Shown here piece by piece: positions 1 to 8,271 of a stretch of DNA of 56,861 nucleotides. Position numbers and translations under genes: made by a program. The stretch's first letter is position 1. Every line of letters begins with the position of its first letter. Origin of the DNA: an uncultured Eubacteriales bacterium (lineage in GTDB: Bacteria; Bacillota; Clostridia; Oscillospirales; Oscillospiraceae); contig ONCI01000011.1 of assembly GCA_900316255.1 (NCBI GenBank), forward strand, positions 1 to 56,861, in the 5' to 3' direction. The notes beneath the pieces are model-generated. The model made no database searches and was not told the origin of the DNA. It saw nothing but the letters and a program-made list of their open reading frames with translations.

Positions 1-42
1 ACTATTCTGCTTCTGATCGTCCATTGACCGCAGCCTCGGTCT

Positions 43-1014
43 TTATCCTCGGAGCAACGAGGCGCCCCAGGCGGCGTCCTTCAGCAGGGCGCGGCCCACA
101 CCGATGAGGTCGGCTTTGCCGTTTTGGAGCAGTGCTTCCGCATCGCCGATCTTATGCACACCGCCTGTCAGCAGGACAGGGACGGAGACGGCGGCCTTGA
201 CCTTCTCGGACATGGAGGAGAAATAGCCCGCCTCCAGATGCCCGGGGCGCATGAAGAAGCACATGCCGCCGGAGAGATCCAGCAGATCCACACCCGCCGC
301 CTCCAGCAGCATGCAGGCCCGGACCGCGTCCTCCTCTTTGGAACCGCCGGGCAGATAATCCGCGCCGCCCAGACGCACGGCGATGGGGATCTGGCCGCCG
401 ACGGCCTGCCGCACCAGCGCCACGGTCTCCAGGGTGATGCGCAGCCGGTTTTCCAGGCTCCCGCCGTAGTCGTCTTCGCGCTTGTTGGTCATGGGCGAAT
501 AAAACTGGTTCAGCAGATAGGCGTGGGCGCAGTGGATCTCCACCCCGTCATATCCGGCCCTGACCGCCCGGAGCGCGGCCGCGGCGAACTGCTCCTCGAT
601 CTGCCGGATCTCCTCTTGTGCGAGCGCGCGGGGGCGTTTCGTCAGCTTCTTCACGGGGATGCTCACCGCGCTGGCGGAGACCGCGTCCCCGATCCCGTTG
701 CTGCCCGCGTGATTGAGCTGGACAAAGGACTTGCTGCCGCCCTCGCGGATGGCGTCGGTGAGCCGCCGATGCTCTTCGATCAGCTCGTCCGCGGCAAGGG
801 AGAGCTGCCCTTCGGCGGCACGTCCGCTCTCCGAGATGCAGCTGTGCTCCGTGATGATGATCCCCGGGCGGCTGCGGACGGCGCGGTCCCGGTAATAGTC
901 CACCAGCTCCTCCGTGACGTGGCCGCGCTCCGTCTTGTTCGTCTGCATGGGCGGCATGACGAGGCGGTTTTCGACGGTCAGCTTTCCGATCAGAATGGGT
1001 TCCTGAAGCAGCAT
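43..1014 (-). CDS. NADH:flavin oxidoreductase, old yellow enzyme family
   Basis: FMN-dependent TIM-barrel ene-reductase of the OYE family, a cytoplasmic enzyme that reduces activated C=C bonds of enals, enones or enoyl compounds with NAD(P)H. The protein (323 residues) opens with the usual family start in which the product binds FMN (LTVENRLVMPPMQTNK), has the substrate-binding pattern VQLNHAGSNG near residue 100, the GYDGVEIHCAHAYLLNQFYSP block near 155-175 (shortened here to its core) and the phosphate-binding LLTGGV and GVGRALL segments at the C-terminus. It is a single-domain OYE; the Fe-S and second flavin domains of 2,4-dienoyl-CoA reductases are absent. It lies about 40 bases downstream of the broken lipase gene on the same strand and probably shares its transcript. 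The natural substrate cannot be read from sequence. Confidence 0.9.
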   Translation of the reverse strand: MLLQEPILIGKLTVENRLVMPPMQTNKTERGHVTEELVDYYRDRAVRSRPGIIITEHSCISESGRAAEGQLSLAADELIEEHRRLTDAIREGGSKSFVQLNHAGSNGIGDAVSASAVSIPVKKLTKRPRALAQEEIRQIEEQFAAAALRAVRAGYDGVEIHCAHAYLLNQFYSPMTNKREDDYGGSLENRLRITLETVALVRQAVGGQIPIAVRLGGADYLPGGSKEEDAVRACMLLEAAGVDLLDLSGGMCFFMRPGHLEAGYFSSMSEKVKAAVSVPVLLTGGVHKIGDAEALLQNGKADLIGVGRALLKDAAWGASLLRG

Positions 1015-1053
1015 GAGCCTTCTTCCTCCTTATGTGTGATTGTTTCTCTGTGT

Positions 1054-2223
1054 TCAACCCTCGGGCAGGGTGTCGATCATATCCAGCAGCTCCAGATAGA
1101 AGGGCCGGATGTTGTTTCGCTTCATCATGCCGCCCTGCAGGGACATGTGATCGCCGGGATAGGCCGGCAGGATCTGCCAGATCCCCGGCGTGACCGCCTC
1201 CGGGTCAAAGGCCTTGCTCGGCGCGTCCATGGGCGCCATGGCCGAGACGGTGTTGACCAGACCGTCGTTTTCCCGCCAGCGCTCGTCGAGCACAAAGCCG
1301 CCCGCGGTCACGCCGGTATAGACCCCCATCCGTGCGGAGCTGCGGCGGAACATGGGCTCCATCCGGGAGCGGATGGGGCGCTGTGCCCCGTCTGCGGCCT
1401 GGGTCGCGCTGCAGGGCACGGCAAAGTAATAGACCTGCGGCAAAGTCGCGATCCGGGCGTTCAGGGCCAGGGCCTTGTCGATGTGCATATCAAAGGCGGC
1501 GTAGTCCTCCCCGGATCTGCCGTCCTTCTCCGCCTACTTGCGGTTGCTGAAAAAGTTGCCCCAGAAATCATCCCAGCGGGAGACCTTCACCGCGCTCACA
1601 TCAAAGCTCTTGTCCTGATACAGGTCATAGGCTGTGGTGCCGTTGGTGGGAGCCGCCAGCGTGACCAGCGCATGCAGGCGCTCCCCCTGCCCGCCCAGGA
1701 AAAAAGGGGAGAGCGCATCCGCCCCGGAGGCTTCCTGCTCGGCTTCATCCCCGCTGGCGAGGATCTGGGAAAACAGACGGATCGTAGCCCCGCCGAAGGA
1801 GTGGCCCAGAAGCACCAGCTTTTTTCCGCTCTTCCAGTCGGGGATCAGGGGCCGCTCGCTAAAATCCGGGCCGAAGCGCGCATGGCCGCAGCGCTCGCTG
1901 TGGGCCTTGCCGTAGTCCGTCACCGTGCCGGTGAGCTGAGCGTAGAGCTCGCAGGCCCGGTCCCAGGCGCTGCCCTCCGGCGAGACGGAGGCGGCATAGC
2001 AGGCAAAGCCCTGCCTGCGCAGATATTGCATCAGATCGCCGCCGAACATCCCCCAGTAGGGCATTCGTTTGTAGGCTTTGTCATAACTGCCCCAGCCGGA
2101 GAGACCGTGGACGAAGATGTACGCGGCGTCGGAACGCGCCGGGACGTCGTCCTTTTGCGCCTTGCCGCTGGAGAAGGAAAAGCGGCCGGAGATCGTGCGC
2201 AGTTTCATCCTGATCACACCCAT
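1054..2223 (-). pseudogene. Lipase (alpha/beta hydrolase) interrupted by an in-frame amber codon
   Basis: One reading frame that runs through a TAG codon at 1534-1536. The first part (229 residues) has the oxyanion-hole sequence IFVHGLSGWG and the nucleophile elbow GHSFGG, followed by LAAPTNGTTAYD, all typical of Staphylococcus/Geobacillus family I.5 lipases. The part after the TAG continues in the same frame with the matching C-terminal half: WRENDGLVNT should hold the catalytic Asp and GDHMSLQGG the catalytic His. A product ending at the amber codon would therefore lack two of three triad residues. The codon before it is AAG and the lost codon could have been CAG (a single C to T change). 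No signal peptide is evident, so the intact enzyme was probably cytoplasmic. An alternative ATG is at 2208. Whether the stop is a real mutation, a sequencing error or read through by a suppressor is unknown. Confidence 0.8.
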
Positions 2224-2249
2224 CGAATCGCTTGTTGAGAACGCTTCTC

Positions 2250-2278
2250 AGTATATCTTCTCGCTTCGCCGCTGTAAA
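2250..2278 (-). promoter_or_regulatory. Sigma-A promoter for the lipase/OYE unit
   Basis: On the minus strand TTTACA (2273-2278) and TATACT (2250-2255) are separated by 17 bases, about 25 bases upstream of the lipase start. It is back to back with the plus-strand promoter at 2307-2335. Confidence 0.6.
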
Positions 2279-2306
2279 GTGTCAAAAGCTTTTTTCCGCA
2301 AAGATG

Positions 2307-2335
2307 TCGACATTTTGCGCTTTCTGATGTATGAT
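2307..2335 (+). promoter_or_regulatory. Sigma-A promoter for the thpR-GNAT-OmdA-MBL operon
   Basis: TCGACA (2307-2312), a 17-base spacer and TATGAT (2330-2335) lie about 55 bases before the thpR start codon. One mismatch to each consensus hexamer. Confidence 0.55.
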
Positions 2336-2389
2336 CCCAACAAGAGGGTGCCTGGAGAGCATCAATAATGGCGCATCCTCCGAATTGAT

Positions 2390-2911
2390 ATGAGACTTTT
2401 TGTTGCGATCCTTCTGTCGGATGAAATGAAAGCGGCCTTGATCGAGGCACAGAACGCCATGTACGACCGCGGCCTGCGGGGAAACTACAGCCAGGAGGAA
2501 AACCTCCACCTGACCCTCGCCTTCATCGGAGACTTCCCGGCGGCGGAGCCGGTGCTGGACGCGCTGGAGACGGTGGCCTTCCGGCCCTTTTCGCTCAGTC
2601 TGGAGGGCATCGGGCACTTTGGCGATCTCTGGTGGGCGGGCCTGCGGGATTCCGCCGCGCTGAACGCGGTGGCGCGCCGGGTGCGCCGCGCCCTGGCCGA
2701 AAACGACATCCCCTTTGACCGCAAGCGCTTTTCTCCCCATATCACCCTGGTGCGAAAGGCCTCGCGGGACGCCGCGGGGATCGGGATCGCGCCGGCGGGC
2801 ATGGACGTGGAGGCCATCTCCCTCATGCGGTCCGACCGCGGGAAGAGCGGCATGATCTATACGGAGCTGGGCCGCGTCGAGGCGGACGCTTCGGGAAAGG
2901 AACCGCTGTGA
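2390..2911 (+). CDS. thpR: RNA 2',3'-cyclic phosphodiesterase (LigT/ThpR family)
   Basis: A 173-residue member of the 2H phosphoesterase family, which opens 2',3'-cyclic phosphate RNA ends to 2'-phosphate. Both signature HxTx motifs are present: HLTL in the first half (NLHLTLAFIGD, near residue 40) and HITL in the second (SPHITLVRKA, near residue 120), at the spacing expected for the two-lobed fold. The N-terminus MRLFVAILL is the usual family start. The gene is first of four overlapping genes; its TGA overlaps the GTG start of the GNAT gene by four bases, so translational coupling is likely. The ribosome site is weak. Confidence 0.9.
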   Translation: MRLFVAILLSDEMKAALIEAQNAMYDRGLRGNYSQEENLHLTLAFIGDFPAAEPVLDALETVAFRPFSLSLEGIGHFGDLWWAGLRDSAALNAVARRVRRALAENDIPFDRKRFSPHITLVRKASRDAAGIGIAPAGMDVEAISLMRSDRGKSGMIYTELGRVEADASGKEPL

Positions 2912-3537
2912 GCAGGGATCTGGAAAGGCTGAGCACCCGGCGGCTGAAAGACTTTGCCCAGGTGGAGGCGCTTTACAGGACAAGACTGAAAAAGGACTTT
3001 GTCCGCAACGAGTTGAAGCCCCTGATCTCCATGCGCCGCTCCTGGGAAAAGAACGCCTATGACTGCTACGGCCTGTACGACGGGGAGGAGATCCTGGGCT
3101 ATGCCTTTTTCGTGCGGCTTGGGAGCAGCGCTCTCCTGGACTATCTGGCCATTGCGGAAGAGCACCGGGGCGAGGGCCTGGGCACCGTCTTCCTGCGGCA
3201 GCTGAGGTCCAGCCTCCGGGACGCAGACTGTGTGCTGGTGGAAGTGGAGGACCCGGAAAAGGCAGGGGACGGGGAGACGAGGACGCAGCGGGAGAAGCGA
3301 CGGCAGTTCTATCTGCGCGGGGGCTGGCGGGAAACCGGGCTTCGCTCCGTGCTTTTCGGCGCGGACTACCGGATCCTGGAGATCCCAAGGGGAAAGGAAC
3401 ACAGCGCGGAGCGGCTGCGCCGGGTCTATACGGAGCTCTACCGCAGCTGTTTGCCCGCGTTTTTCTTCCGCACCCGGTTTCGGGTTTGGGAAAGCTTTGA
3501 GAAAGGGGAGAGGAATGGAGACCTTTTCTGCAAGTGA
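2908..3537 (+). CDS. GNAT-family N-acetyltransferase
   Basis: A 209-residue protein with a GCN5-type acetyltransferase fold. The acetyl-CoA pyrophosphate-binding motif A is visible as LAIAEEHRGEGLGTVFL near residues 75-92 (RGEGLG fits R/QxxGxG/A), and the preceding beta strands (GYAFFVRLGSSALLDYL) match the family. It starts with GTG inside the previous stop codon (GTGA overlap) and ends 23 bases inside the next gene. The target (small molecule, protein N-terminus or antibiotic) is not indicated by the sequence or by the neighbours. Confidence 0.85.
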   Translation: MSRDLERLSTRRLKDFAQVEALYRTRLKKDFVRNELKPLISMRRSWEKNAYDCYGLYDGEEILGYAFFVRLGSSALLDYLAIAEEHRGEGLGTVFLRQLRSSLRDADCVLVEVEDPEKAGDGETRTQREKRRQFYLRGGWRETGLRSVLFGADYRILEIPRGKEHSAERLRRVYTELYRSCLPAFFFRTRFRVWESFEKGERNGDLFCK

Positions 3538-4111
3538 CCGTGCCGCATGGCGGGCGTATCTGGAACAGCACTTTGAAACGGCGGAGGAGGTCTGGTTCGT
3601 TTTCCCCACCAAGGCGGCGGGGGAGGAGAGCCTCTCCTACAACGACGCTGTGGAGGAGGCCCTGTGCTTCGGCTGGATCGACAGCACGAACCGACGCCTG
3701 GATGAGCGGCACTGTATCCGGCGCTTTTCGCCCCGGAAGCAGGGGAGCGCCTATTCCCGGCCCAATATCGAGCGGCTGCTCTGGCTGGACAGCAGGGGAC
3801 TGCTCCACCCGAAGATCCGGGAGAGCGTTCACCACCTGCTGGAAACCCCCTTCCTGTTCCCGGAGGACATCCTGGACGCCATCCGGAAGGACCGGATAGC
3901 CTGGAAGCATTATGAGAACTTCTCCGAACCCTACAAGCGGATCCGCATCGCCTATATCGAGGCCGCGCGAAAGCGGCCGGAGGAGTTTCAAAAGCGGCTG
4001 CGCAGCTTTTTGGAAAAAACAAGACGGAACAAGCTCATTACCGGCTATGGCGGGATCGACAAGTACTATGGCCGCGACGAGAAGGAAAGGAGCCTTGACA
4101 ATGGACTATGA
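3515..4111 (+). CDS. YdeI/OmpD-associated (OmdA) family protein
   Basis: A 198-residue cytoplasmic protein of the YdeI/OmdA family (bacteriocin-protection, YdeI or OmpD-associated). Recognisable blocks are EVWFVFPTKAAGEESLSYND, VEEALCFGWIDS and RRFSPRKQGSAYSRPN, followed by a helical C-terminus with AWKHYENFSEPYKRIRIAYI and a Lys/Arg-rich end. The biochemical function of the family is unresolved; links to peptide resistance come from Salmonella work on YdeI. The ATG at 3515 is preceded by GGGGAGAGG and lies inside the GNAT gene. It overlaps the next gene by 11 bases. The small DUF1905 and DUF1801 proteins later in the window belong to families often fused to, or found beside, OmdA domains. 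Confidence 0.8.
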   Translation: METFSASDRAAWRAYLEQHFETAEEVWFVFPTKAAGEESLSYNDAVEEALCFGWIDSTNRRLDERHCIRRFSPRKQGSAYSRPNIERLLWLDSRGLLHPKIRESVHHLLETPFLFPEDILDAIRKDRIAWKHYENFSEPYKRIRIAYIEAARKRPEEFQKRLRSFLEKTRRNKLITGYGGIDKYYGRDEKERSLDNGL

Positions 4112-4790
4112 GATCATCCGGATCGACCGGGATTCCTGGCGTATCGAGGACAGCGGCGTGCGCTTTTTCCTGCTCGCCGGGACGGAGCGGGCCCTGCTGG
4201 TGGACTCCGGCAGAAGCGTTCACACTGCCCGGGACATCGCCGCAGAGCTCACGGATCTGCCCATCAGTCTGCTGAATACCCATGCAGATATGGACCATGT
4301 GGGCAGCAACCCCCAGTTTGCGGCCTTCTATATGCACCCGGACGAGGAAGAGAACTTCCGCCGCGGCGAGCGGGGAGGAAAGATCCTGCCTGTCCGGGAG
4401 GGAGACGTGCTGGACCTGGGCGAAAGGGAACTTGAGATTATTCATCTTCCCGGTCACACCCCGGGGAGCATCGCCCTGTTGGATCGGTCCCGGCGGGTCC
4501 TGATCAGCGGCGACCCCATCCAGGACGGTCGGATCTATATGTTCGGCCGCTTCCGGAACATGGAGCAGTATATCCGCAGCCTGGAGCATCTGCAGGCCTG
4601 GCAGGGCCGTTTCGATGCGATCTGGCCCTCCCACGGCAGCTTTCCAGTCTCCCCGGAGCTGATCGGCAGGCTGCATGACGGCGCCCTGCGGGTGCTGGAG
4701 GGAAGGGCGGAAGGACGGCCGCTGGAGGTCCACGGGAACCGCATCCTGGCCTACGATCTGGGCTTTGCCGCCTTCCTCTGCGATCTGTGA
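4101..4790 (+). CDS. Metallo-beta-lactamase-fold hydrolase
   Basis: A 229-residue MBL-fold metal-dependent hydrolase. The zinc motif is NTHADMDHVG near residues 58-67, that is H-A-D-x-D-H in which the usual second His is Asp; later metal ligands are the His in HLPGHTPGS (near 118) and the Asp in ISGDPIQDG (near 138), and a C-terminal His in WPSHG. This pattern is common in glyoxalase II-like and lactonase-like members whose substrates are mostly unknown. It ends the operon: a strong hairpin with a T tract follows. The ATG was chosen because it is preceded by AAGGAAAGGAG and matches the family start. Confidence 0.85.
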   Translation: MDYEIIRIDRDSWRIEDSGVRFFLLAGTERALLVDSGRSVHTARDIAAELTDLPISLLNTHADMDHVGSNPQFAAFYMHPDEEENFRRGERGGKILPVREGDVLDLGERELEIIHLPGHTPGSIALLDRSRRVLISGDPIQDGRIYMFGRFRNMEQYIRSLEHLQAWQGRFDAIWPSHGSFPVSPELIGRLHDGALRVLEGRAEGRPLEVHGNRILAYDLGFAAFLCDL

Positions 4791-4814
4791 GCGCGGTCTC
4801 CCGGACATGGATCG

Positions 4815-4844
4815 AAAAGGGACTGTGTTTTCACGGTCCCTTTT
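4815..4844 (+). terminator. Intrinsic terminator after the MBL hydrolase gene
   Basis: A 13-bp stem (AAAAGGGACTGTG paired with CACGGTCCCTTTT, one G-T pair) with a TTTT loop and a T-rich 3' arm. It separates the first plus-strand operon from the lipid cassette. Confidence 0.8.
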
Positions 4845-4919
4845 GCGTATATTATGGAGCAAACAGCGGGATGCATGGGCAAAAGCAATAATTTAATTTT
4901 TGACAAAAGTGGTCGTCTC

Positions 4920-4948
4920 TTGACTTCATGAGAGATCATCCATATAAT
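4920..4948 (+). promoter_or_regulatory. Sigma-A promoter of the acyl ligase-ACP-condensation-MMPL cassette, with a possible operator dyad
   Basis: TTGACT (4920-4925), 17 bases, TATAAT (4943-4948). The start codon is 75 bases downstream, leaving a leader of about 65 bases. A second TTGACA (4900-4905) lies 20 bases upstream. An imperfect dyad CTCTTGA...TCATGAG overlaps the proximal -35 hexamer and could be a repressor site. Confidence 0.75.
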
Positions 4949-5022
4949 GTTTTAGTCAAAAAAACAATGGCGTACTGTGGACAGTAACATGCCCGGATGC
5001 CTTCGGAGGTTTTTGCGATTCC

Positions 5023-6663
5023 ATGAAAAACGCACCGTATCCGTACTATGAGATTGCCGAAGTCCCCACCCTGCGGGACCTGATCGCTTACGGGCGGGAC
5101 CAGGGCGGCAACAACACGATTTTTTACGGCGGCAAACGGAATACCCAGCCCATCAGCTTCAAATCCGCCTATCATCTGGTGGAGGCGCTGGGCACCTTCC
5201 TGCTGAACCAGGAACTGCGGGACGCGAAGATCGCTCTGCTGGGGGAAAACTCCACCGAGTGGTGCCTGAGCTATTTTGCCATCGTCAGCACCGGCAACGT
5301 GGTGGTCCCACTGGACAAGGAGCTGCCCCGGGAGGATCTGGCGGAGCTGATCCGGCACTGCGGCTGCCAGGCCATCTTCTTCTCGAAGAAGTATACCGAC
5401 GTGGCGGATTATTTCCACAGCCTGGAAGACTTCCCCGAGATGCTCTATTTTACGATGAATGAGTTTGACTCCTACGTGACAGAAGGGGAGTATCTCATGC
5501 AGGACGGGGACCGCTCCTTCGCTGAGACCGCGGTGACCCCGGATACCCTGGCCTGCATCGTCTACACCTCCGGCACCTCCGGCAAGAGCAAGGGAGTCAT
5601 GCTCTCCCACGGGAATCTGGCCAGCGACGTGGTGGCAACATGCCAATGCGTCACCGCCCGCAACACCCAGATCTTCCTGCCCATGAACCACACCTTCTCC
5701 TGGGCCTCCGCCATGTTTGCCGCCTTCCTGTACCATGTGGACGCCCATATCAGCGGCAACATGAAGCGCATCGTCAAGGACCTGAACCAGAACAAGCCCC
5801 AGAACATCTCCGCGGTCCCGCTGATGGTGGAGATGCTCTATAACGGCATCTGGGTCAACGCGAAGAAGCAGGGCATGGACAAAAAGCTGCGCCACACCAT
5901 CACCCTGAGCCAGGCCCTGATGATCTGCGGCATCGATCTGCGCAAGCGCCTCTTCCGCCGGATCCATGAGAATTTCGGCGGCAAGCTGGAGACCATCATC
6001 TGCGGCGGCGCTGCCCTGGACCCCAAGCTGCAGAAGGGTCTGTACGATTTCGGCATCACGGTCATCAACGGCTACGGCATCACCGAGTGTTCCCCGGTGG
6101 TGGCGGTGAACCGCAACAACGACTTCCGCTTCGGCAGCGTGGGCAAGCCCCTGCCCTGCAACCGGGTGAAGATCGCCGATCCCGACGAGGAAGGCGTGGG
6201 GGAGATCTATGTTGCCGGGACCAATGTGATGTTGGGCTACTACAAGGACCCCGAGGCCACTGCCGAGGCCTTTGAAGGCGAGTGGTTCAAGACCGGCGAC
6301 TACGGCTACATAGACAAGGACGGTTTCCTCTTTATCACCGGACGGAAGAAGAACCTGATCATTCTGGCAAACGGCAAGAACGTCTCCCCGGAGGAACTGG
6401 AGGAGAAGCTGCGCAGGCTGGAGTATGTGAAGGAAGTTGCCGTGTACGAGGAGGACAAGGCCGTCACCGGCGAGTTTTACCTGGACACTGCGGAATATCC
6501 GGACGCGCCGGAGCGCCTGCAGGAGGATATCCGCCTCTTCAACAGCAGCATGCCCTCCTGCAAGAACATCCAGAAGGTCAAGCTGCGCTCCACCCCCTTT
6601 GAAAAGACCACCACCATGAAAATCAAGCGCTATCTGCTGGCGCAGCCCGCCGGGAAGCGCTGA
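5023..6663 (+). CDS. AMP-forming acyl-CoA/acyl-ACP ligase (ANL superfamily, FadD-like)
   Basis: A 546-residue adenylate-forming enzyme that activates a carboxylic acid as acyl-AMP and passes it to a thiol (CoA or phosphopantetheine). The nucleotide loop YTSGTSGKSKGVMLSHGN is near residues 180-197, the GYGITECSPVVA adenylation motif near 350, TGDYGYIDKDGFLFITGRKK near 423 and the C-terminal domain with the NGKNVSPEELEEKL segment. Near the C-terminus TTTMKIKRYL supplies the candidate catalytic Lys. It closely resembles long-chain fatty-acid ligases. An acyl carrier protein gene follows 40 bases later, then a condensation-type acyltransferase and an MMPL exporter, so I infer loading of the carrier protein. 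A ribosome site GGAGG lies about 12 bases before the ATG. It begins the cassette transcript. Confidence 0.9.
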   Translation: MKNAPYPYYEIAEVPTLRDLIAYGRDQGGNNTIFYGGKRNTQPISFKSAYHLVEALGTFLLNQELRDAKIALLGENSTEWCLSYFAIVSTGNVVVPLDKELPREDLAELIRHCGCQAIFFSKKYTDVADYFHSLEDFPEMLYFTMNEFDSYVTEGEYLMQDGDRSFAETAVTPDTLACIVYTSGTSGKSKGVMLSHGNLASDVVATCQCVTARNTQIFLPMNHTFSWASAMFAAFLYHVDAHISGNMKRIVKDLNQNKPQNISAVPLMVEMLYNGIWVNAKKQGMDKKLRHTITLSQALMICGIDLRKRLFRRIHENFGGKLETIICGGAALDPKLQKGLYDFGITVINGYGITECSPVVAVNRNNDFRFGSVGKPLPCNRVKIADPDEEGVGEIYVAGTNVMLGYYKDPEATAEAFEGEWFKTGDYGYIDKDGFLFITGRKKNLIILANGKNVSPEELEEKLRRLEYVKEVAVYEEDKAVTGEFYLDTAEYPDAPERLQEDIRLFNSSMPSCKNIQKVKLRSTPFEKTTTMKIKRYLLAQPAGKR

Positions 6664-6703
6664 ACTGTACCGATCAAAACACTATAGAACAGGAGAGACA
6701 ATC

Positions 6704-6877
6704 ATGTACGAAAAAGTCTGCGAGATCCTTTTGAACTATGTGGAGGAGCCGGAAGGCGGCCTCACCCCCGAGACCCGCTTCATCGACGACCTTGCCATGA
6801 ACTCCCTGGACATCATGACCATGGTGGGCGACCTGGAGGATGAATATCTGGTCAAGTTCCTGGAAGGGAAGGTCTGA
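6704..6877 (+). CDS. Very small acyl carrier protein (phosphopantetheine-binding), apparently missing an internal segment
   Basis: A 57-residue acidic protein read directly from sequence, preceded by AGGAGAG. Residues 26-48 (FIDDLAMNSLDIM and onward to DLEDEY) are the hallmark ACP helix II: Ser34 in MNSLD is the predicted 4'-phosphopantetheine attachment site, with Asn where the usual residue before Ser is Asp. The final nine residues, LVKFLEGKV, look like the end of ACP helix IV, which normally follows a TVGD turn. The loop II/helix III stretch of about 20 residues that ordinarily separates these parts is absent, and typical ACPs have 75-85 residues. I infer an in-frame internal deletion, real or from assembly. 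Position between an acyl ligase and a condensation protein supports the assignment. The next ATG comes five bases after the stop codon begins a four-base gap. Confidence 0.8.
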   Translation: MYEKVCEILLNYVEEPEGGLTPETRFIDDLAMNSLDIMTMVGDLEDEYLVKFLEGKV

Positions 6878-6881
6878 GCCG

Positions 6882-8243
6882 ATGGAAGAGAAAAAGTATT
6901 ACGCCCTCTCCAAGGAGCAGGAAGGCCTTGTGATGCTGGCAGGCCTGTTCCCGTTCCCGAACCTTCTGTACCTGTTTTCCGAAATCGATTTTGTGAGCGA
7001 AATCTCTGAAGAGCGCCTGCTGGAGGCCATCCGGCTGACGGGAGAGCGCCTGCCCTACTGCCGTGTCCGCCTGCACGACATGGACGACGGCAGCTGCATG
7101 CAGTATTGCAGCGACGAAGCCCCCGACCCGGTGGAGATCATCGATCTGAGCCAAGGCACAGAGGAGGAGCTGGAGAGCTTGAAGCTGCAGTGGCAGAAGG
7201 AGAACTTTCCCAACAATCAGAGAGATACCCAGCTTTACCGCTTCCGCCTGGTACGTATGCCCGGCGGGAAGCATATCCTGCACCTGGTCGTGCACCACTT
7301 CATCATGGACGCCTTTTCCATGATGAACACCGTCCGCTATGTGGATGAGGTCTATTCCGCCCTTTCCCGCGGGGAGGAGCTTCCCCCGGAGGGGCCCCTG
7401 CCCTGGAAACTGCTGGAGGAAGAGAACGCCTATTTCGGCTCCAAAAAAGAGGAGAGAGACGGAGAGTGGTGGCGCGCCCAGTATGAGACCGAGCCCATGT
7501 TCTGCTCCGTCAACGGCTTGGGCGGGCCCGAGTTCGTCGAGGGCAAGCGTTACGGGCGCAAGCAGTCCTTCTCCCAGATGTTCACCGAGCTTCTGCGCAG
7601 GCGCATCCCCAAGGAACTGGTGGATCGGGTGAATGCCTCCGCCGCAGAGCGGAAGCTTTCCCCCCAGGTCTATTACATGCTGGCCCTGCGCAGTTACCTG
7701 GCCCATGTGAACAAGAGCGACGACGTGATGGTGGTCACCCCCATGGCGATGCGCTCCACCCTCTACCAGAAGGCGGCGGGCTTCAGCATTGCCAAGACCG
7801 CTCCGGTGCGGATGGCATTCCCGTCCGAGCTTCCCTTCGGGGAGGCATTGAGCCTTGTGGCAGCCGCCGAAAACGAGGTATACCGCCACGCGCACTATGA
7901 GTATTTCAACCTCAAGGCTGACATGTTCCCCCGCTTTGGCGTCCCTGAGGACTGCACCTACGATTCTGTATGGCTGACCTATCAGCCGTTCTTCAAAATG
8001 GGCAGCAGCGAACTGAAGTTCGTTGCCAAAATGCTGGACAACGGCTTTGTCCCGATTCCGCTTTACATGCTTGTCCAGCCGCAGGACGACTCGGGAGACC
8101 TGTACGGGATCTACTGCTATGCCCTGGATTACACCAAAAAGGAGAGCTGCGAGCGGCTCCACGCCTTTATGCTCCGCTTCCTGGAGCTGGGCGTGGCCGA
8201 ACCGGAGCAGCCGCTGGAGGACCTGATCCGGCGCAGCCTGTAA
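6882..8243 (+). CDS. Stand-alone condensation-domain / Pap-like acyltransferase
   Basis: A 453-residue protein of the condensation/CoA-dependent acyltransferase superfamily (NRPS C domains, PapA5, WS/DGAT). The catalytic signature HHxxxDxxS is seen as VVHHFIMDAFSMM at residues 137-148 (His138-His139, Asp143). The usual Gly after Asp is replaced by Ala. The length equals a complete two-lobed C domain and no adenylation or carrier domain is fused. Such enzymes transfer an acyl group from a carrier-protein thioester to an amine or alcohol. The gene starts four bases after the ACP stop, before the MMPL exporter, so I infer that it joins the ACP-bound acyl chain to an acceptor to make an ester or amide lipid. 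The acceptor is unknown. The ATG at 6882 has AAGGGAAGG upstream. Confidence 0.8.
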   Translation: MEEKKYYALSKEQEGLVMLAGLFPFPNLLYLFSEIDFVSEISEERLLEAIRLTGERLPYCRVRLHDMDDGSCMQYCSDEAPDPVEIIDLSQGTEEELESLKLQWQKENFPNNQRDTQLYRFRLVRMPGGKHILHLVVHHFIMDAFSMMNTVRYVDEVYSALSRGEELPPEGPLPWKLLEEENAYFGSKKEERDGEWWRAQYETEPMFCSVNGLGGPEFVEGKRYGRKQSFSQMFTELLRRRIPKELVDRVNASAAERKLSPQVYYMLALRSYLAHVNKSDDVMVVTPMAMRSTLYQKAAGFSIAKTAPVRMAFPSELPFGEALSLVAAAENEVYRHAHYEYFNLKADMFPRFGVPEDCTYDSVWLTYQPFFKMGSSELKFVAKMLDNGFVPIPLYMLVQPQDDSGDLYGIYCYALDYTKKESCERLHAFMLRFLELGVAEPEQPLEDLIRRSL

Positions 8244-8271
8244 TTTTTTCCCGGAAAGGAGAAACCTTGCC

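Noticed and set aside
1534..1536. Amber recoding (pyrrolysine or suppressor-based genetic code)
   Set aside because: TAG serves as a normal stop at the DUF5655 gene, and no pyl genes or suppressor tRNA are visible; a simple mutation is more likely.
124..2238. Long open frame on the plus strand opposite the OYE and lipase genes
   Set aside because: Shadow of real genes in G+C-rich DNA; low-complexity His/Gly/Ala-rich product with no family pattern. The same applies to long antisense frames under the MMPL, ABC, pncB and dxr-rseP genes.
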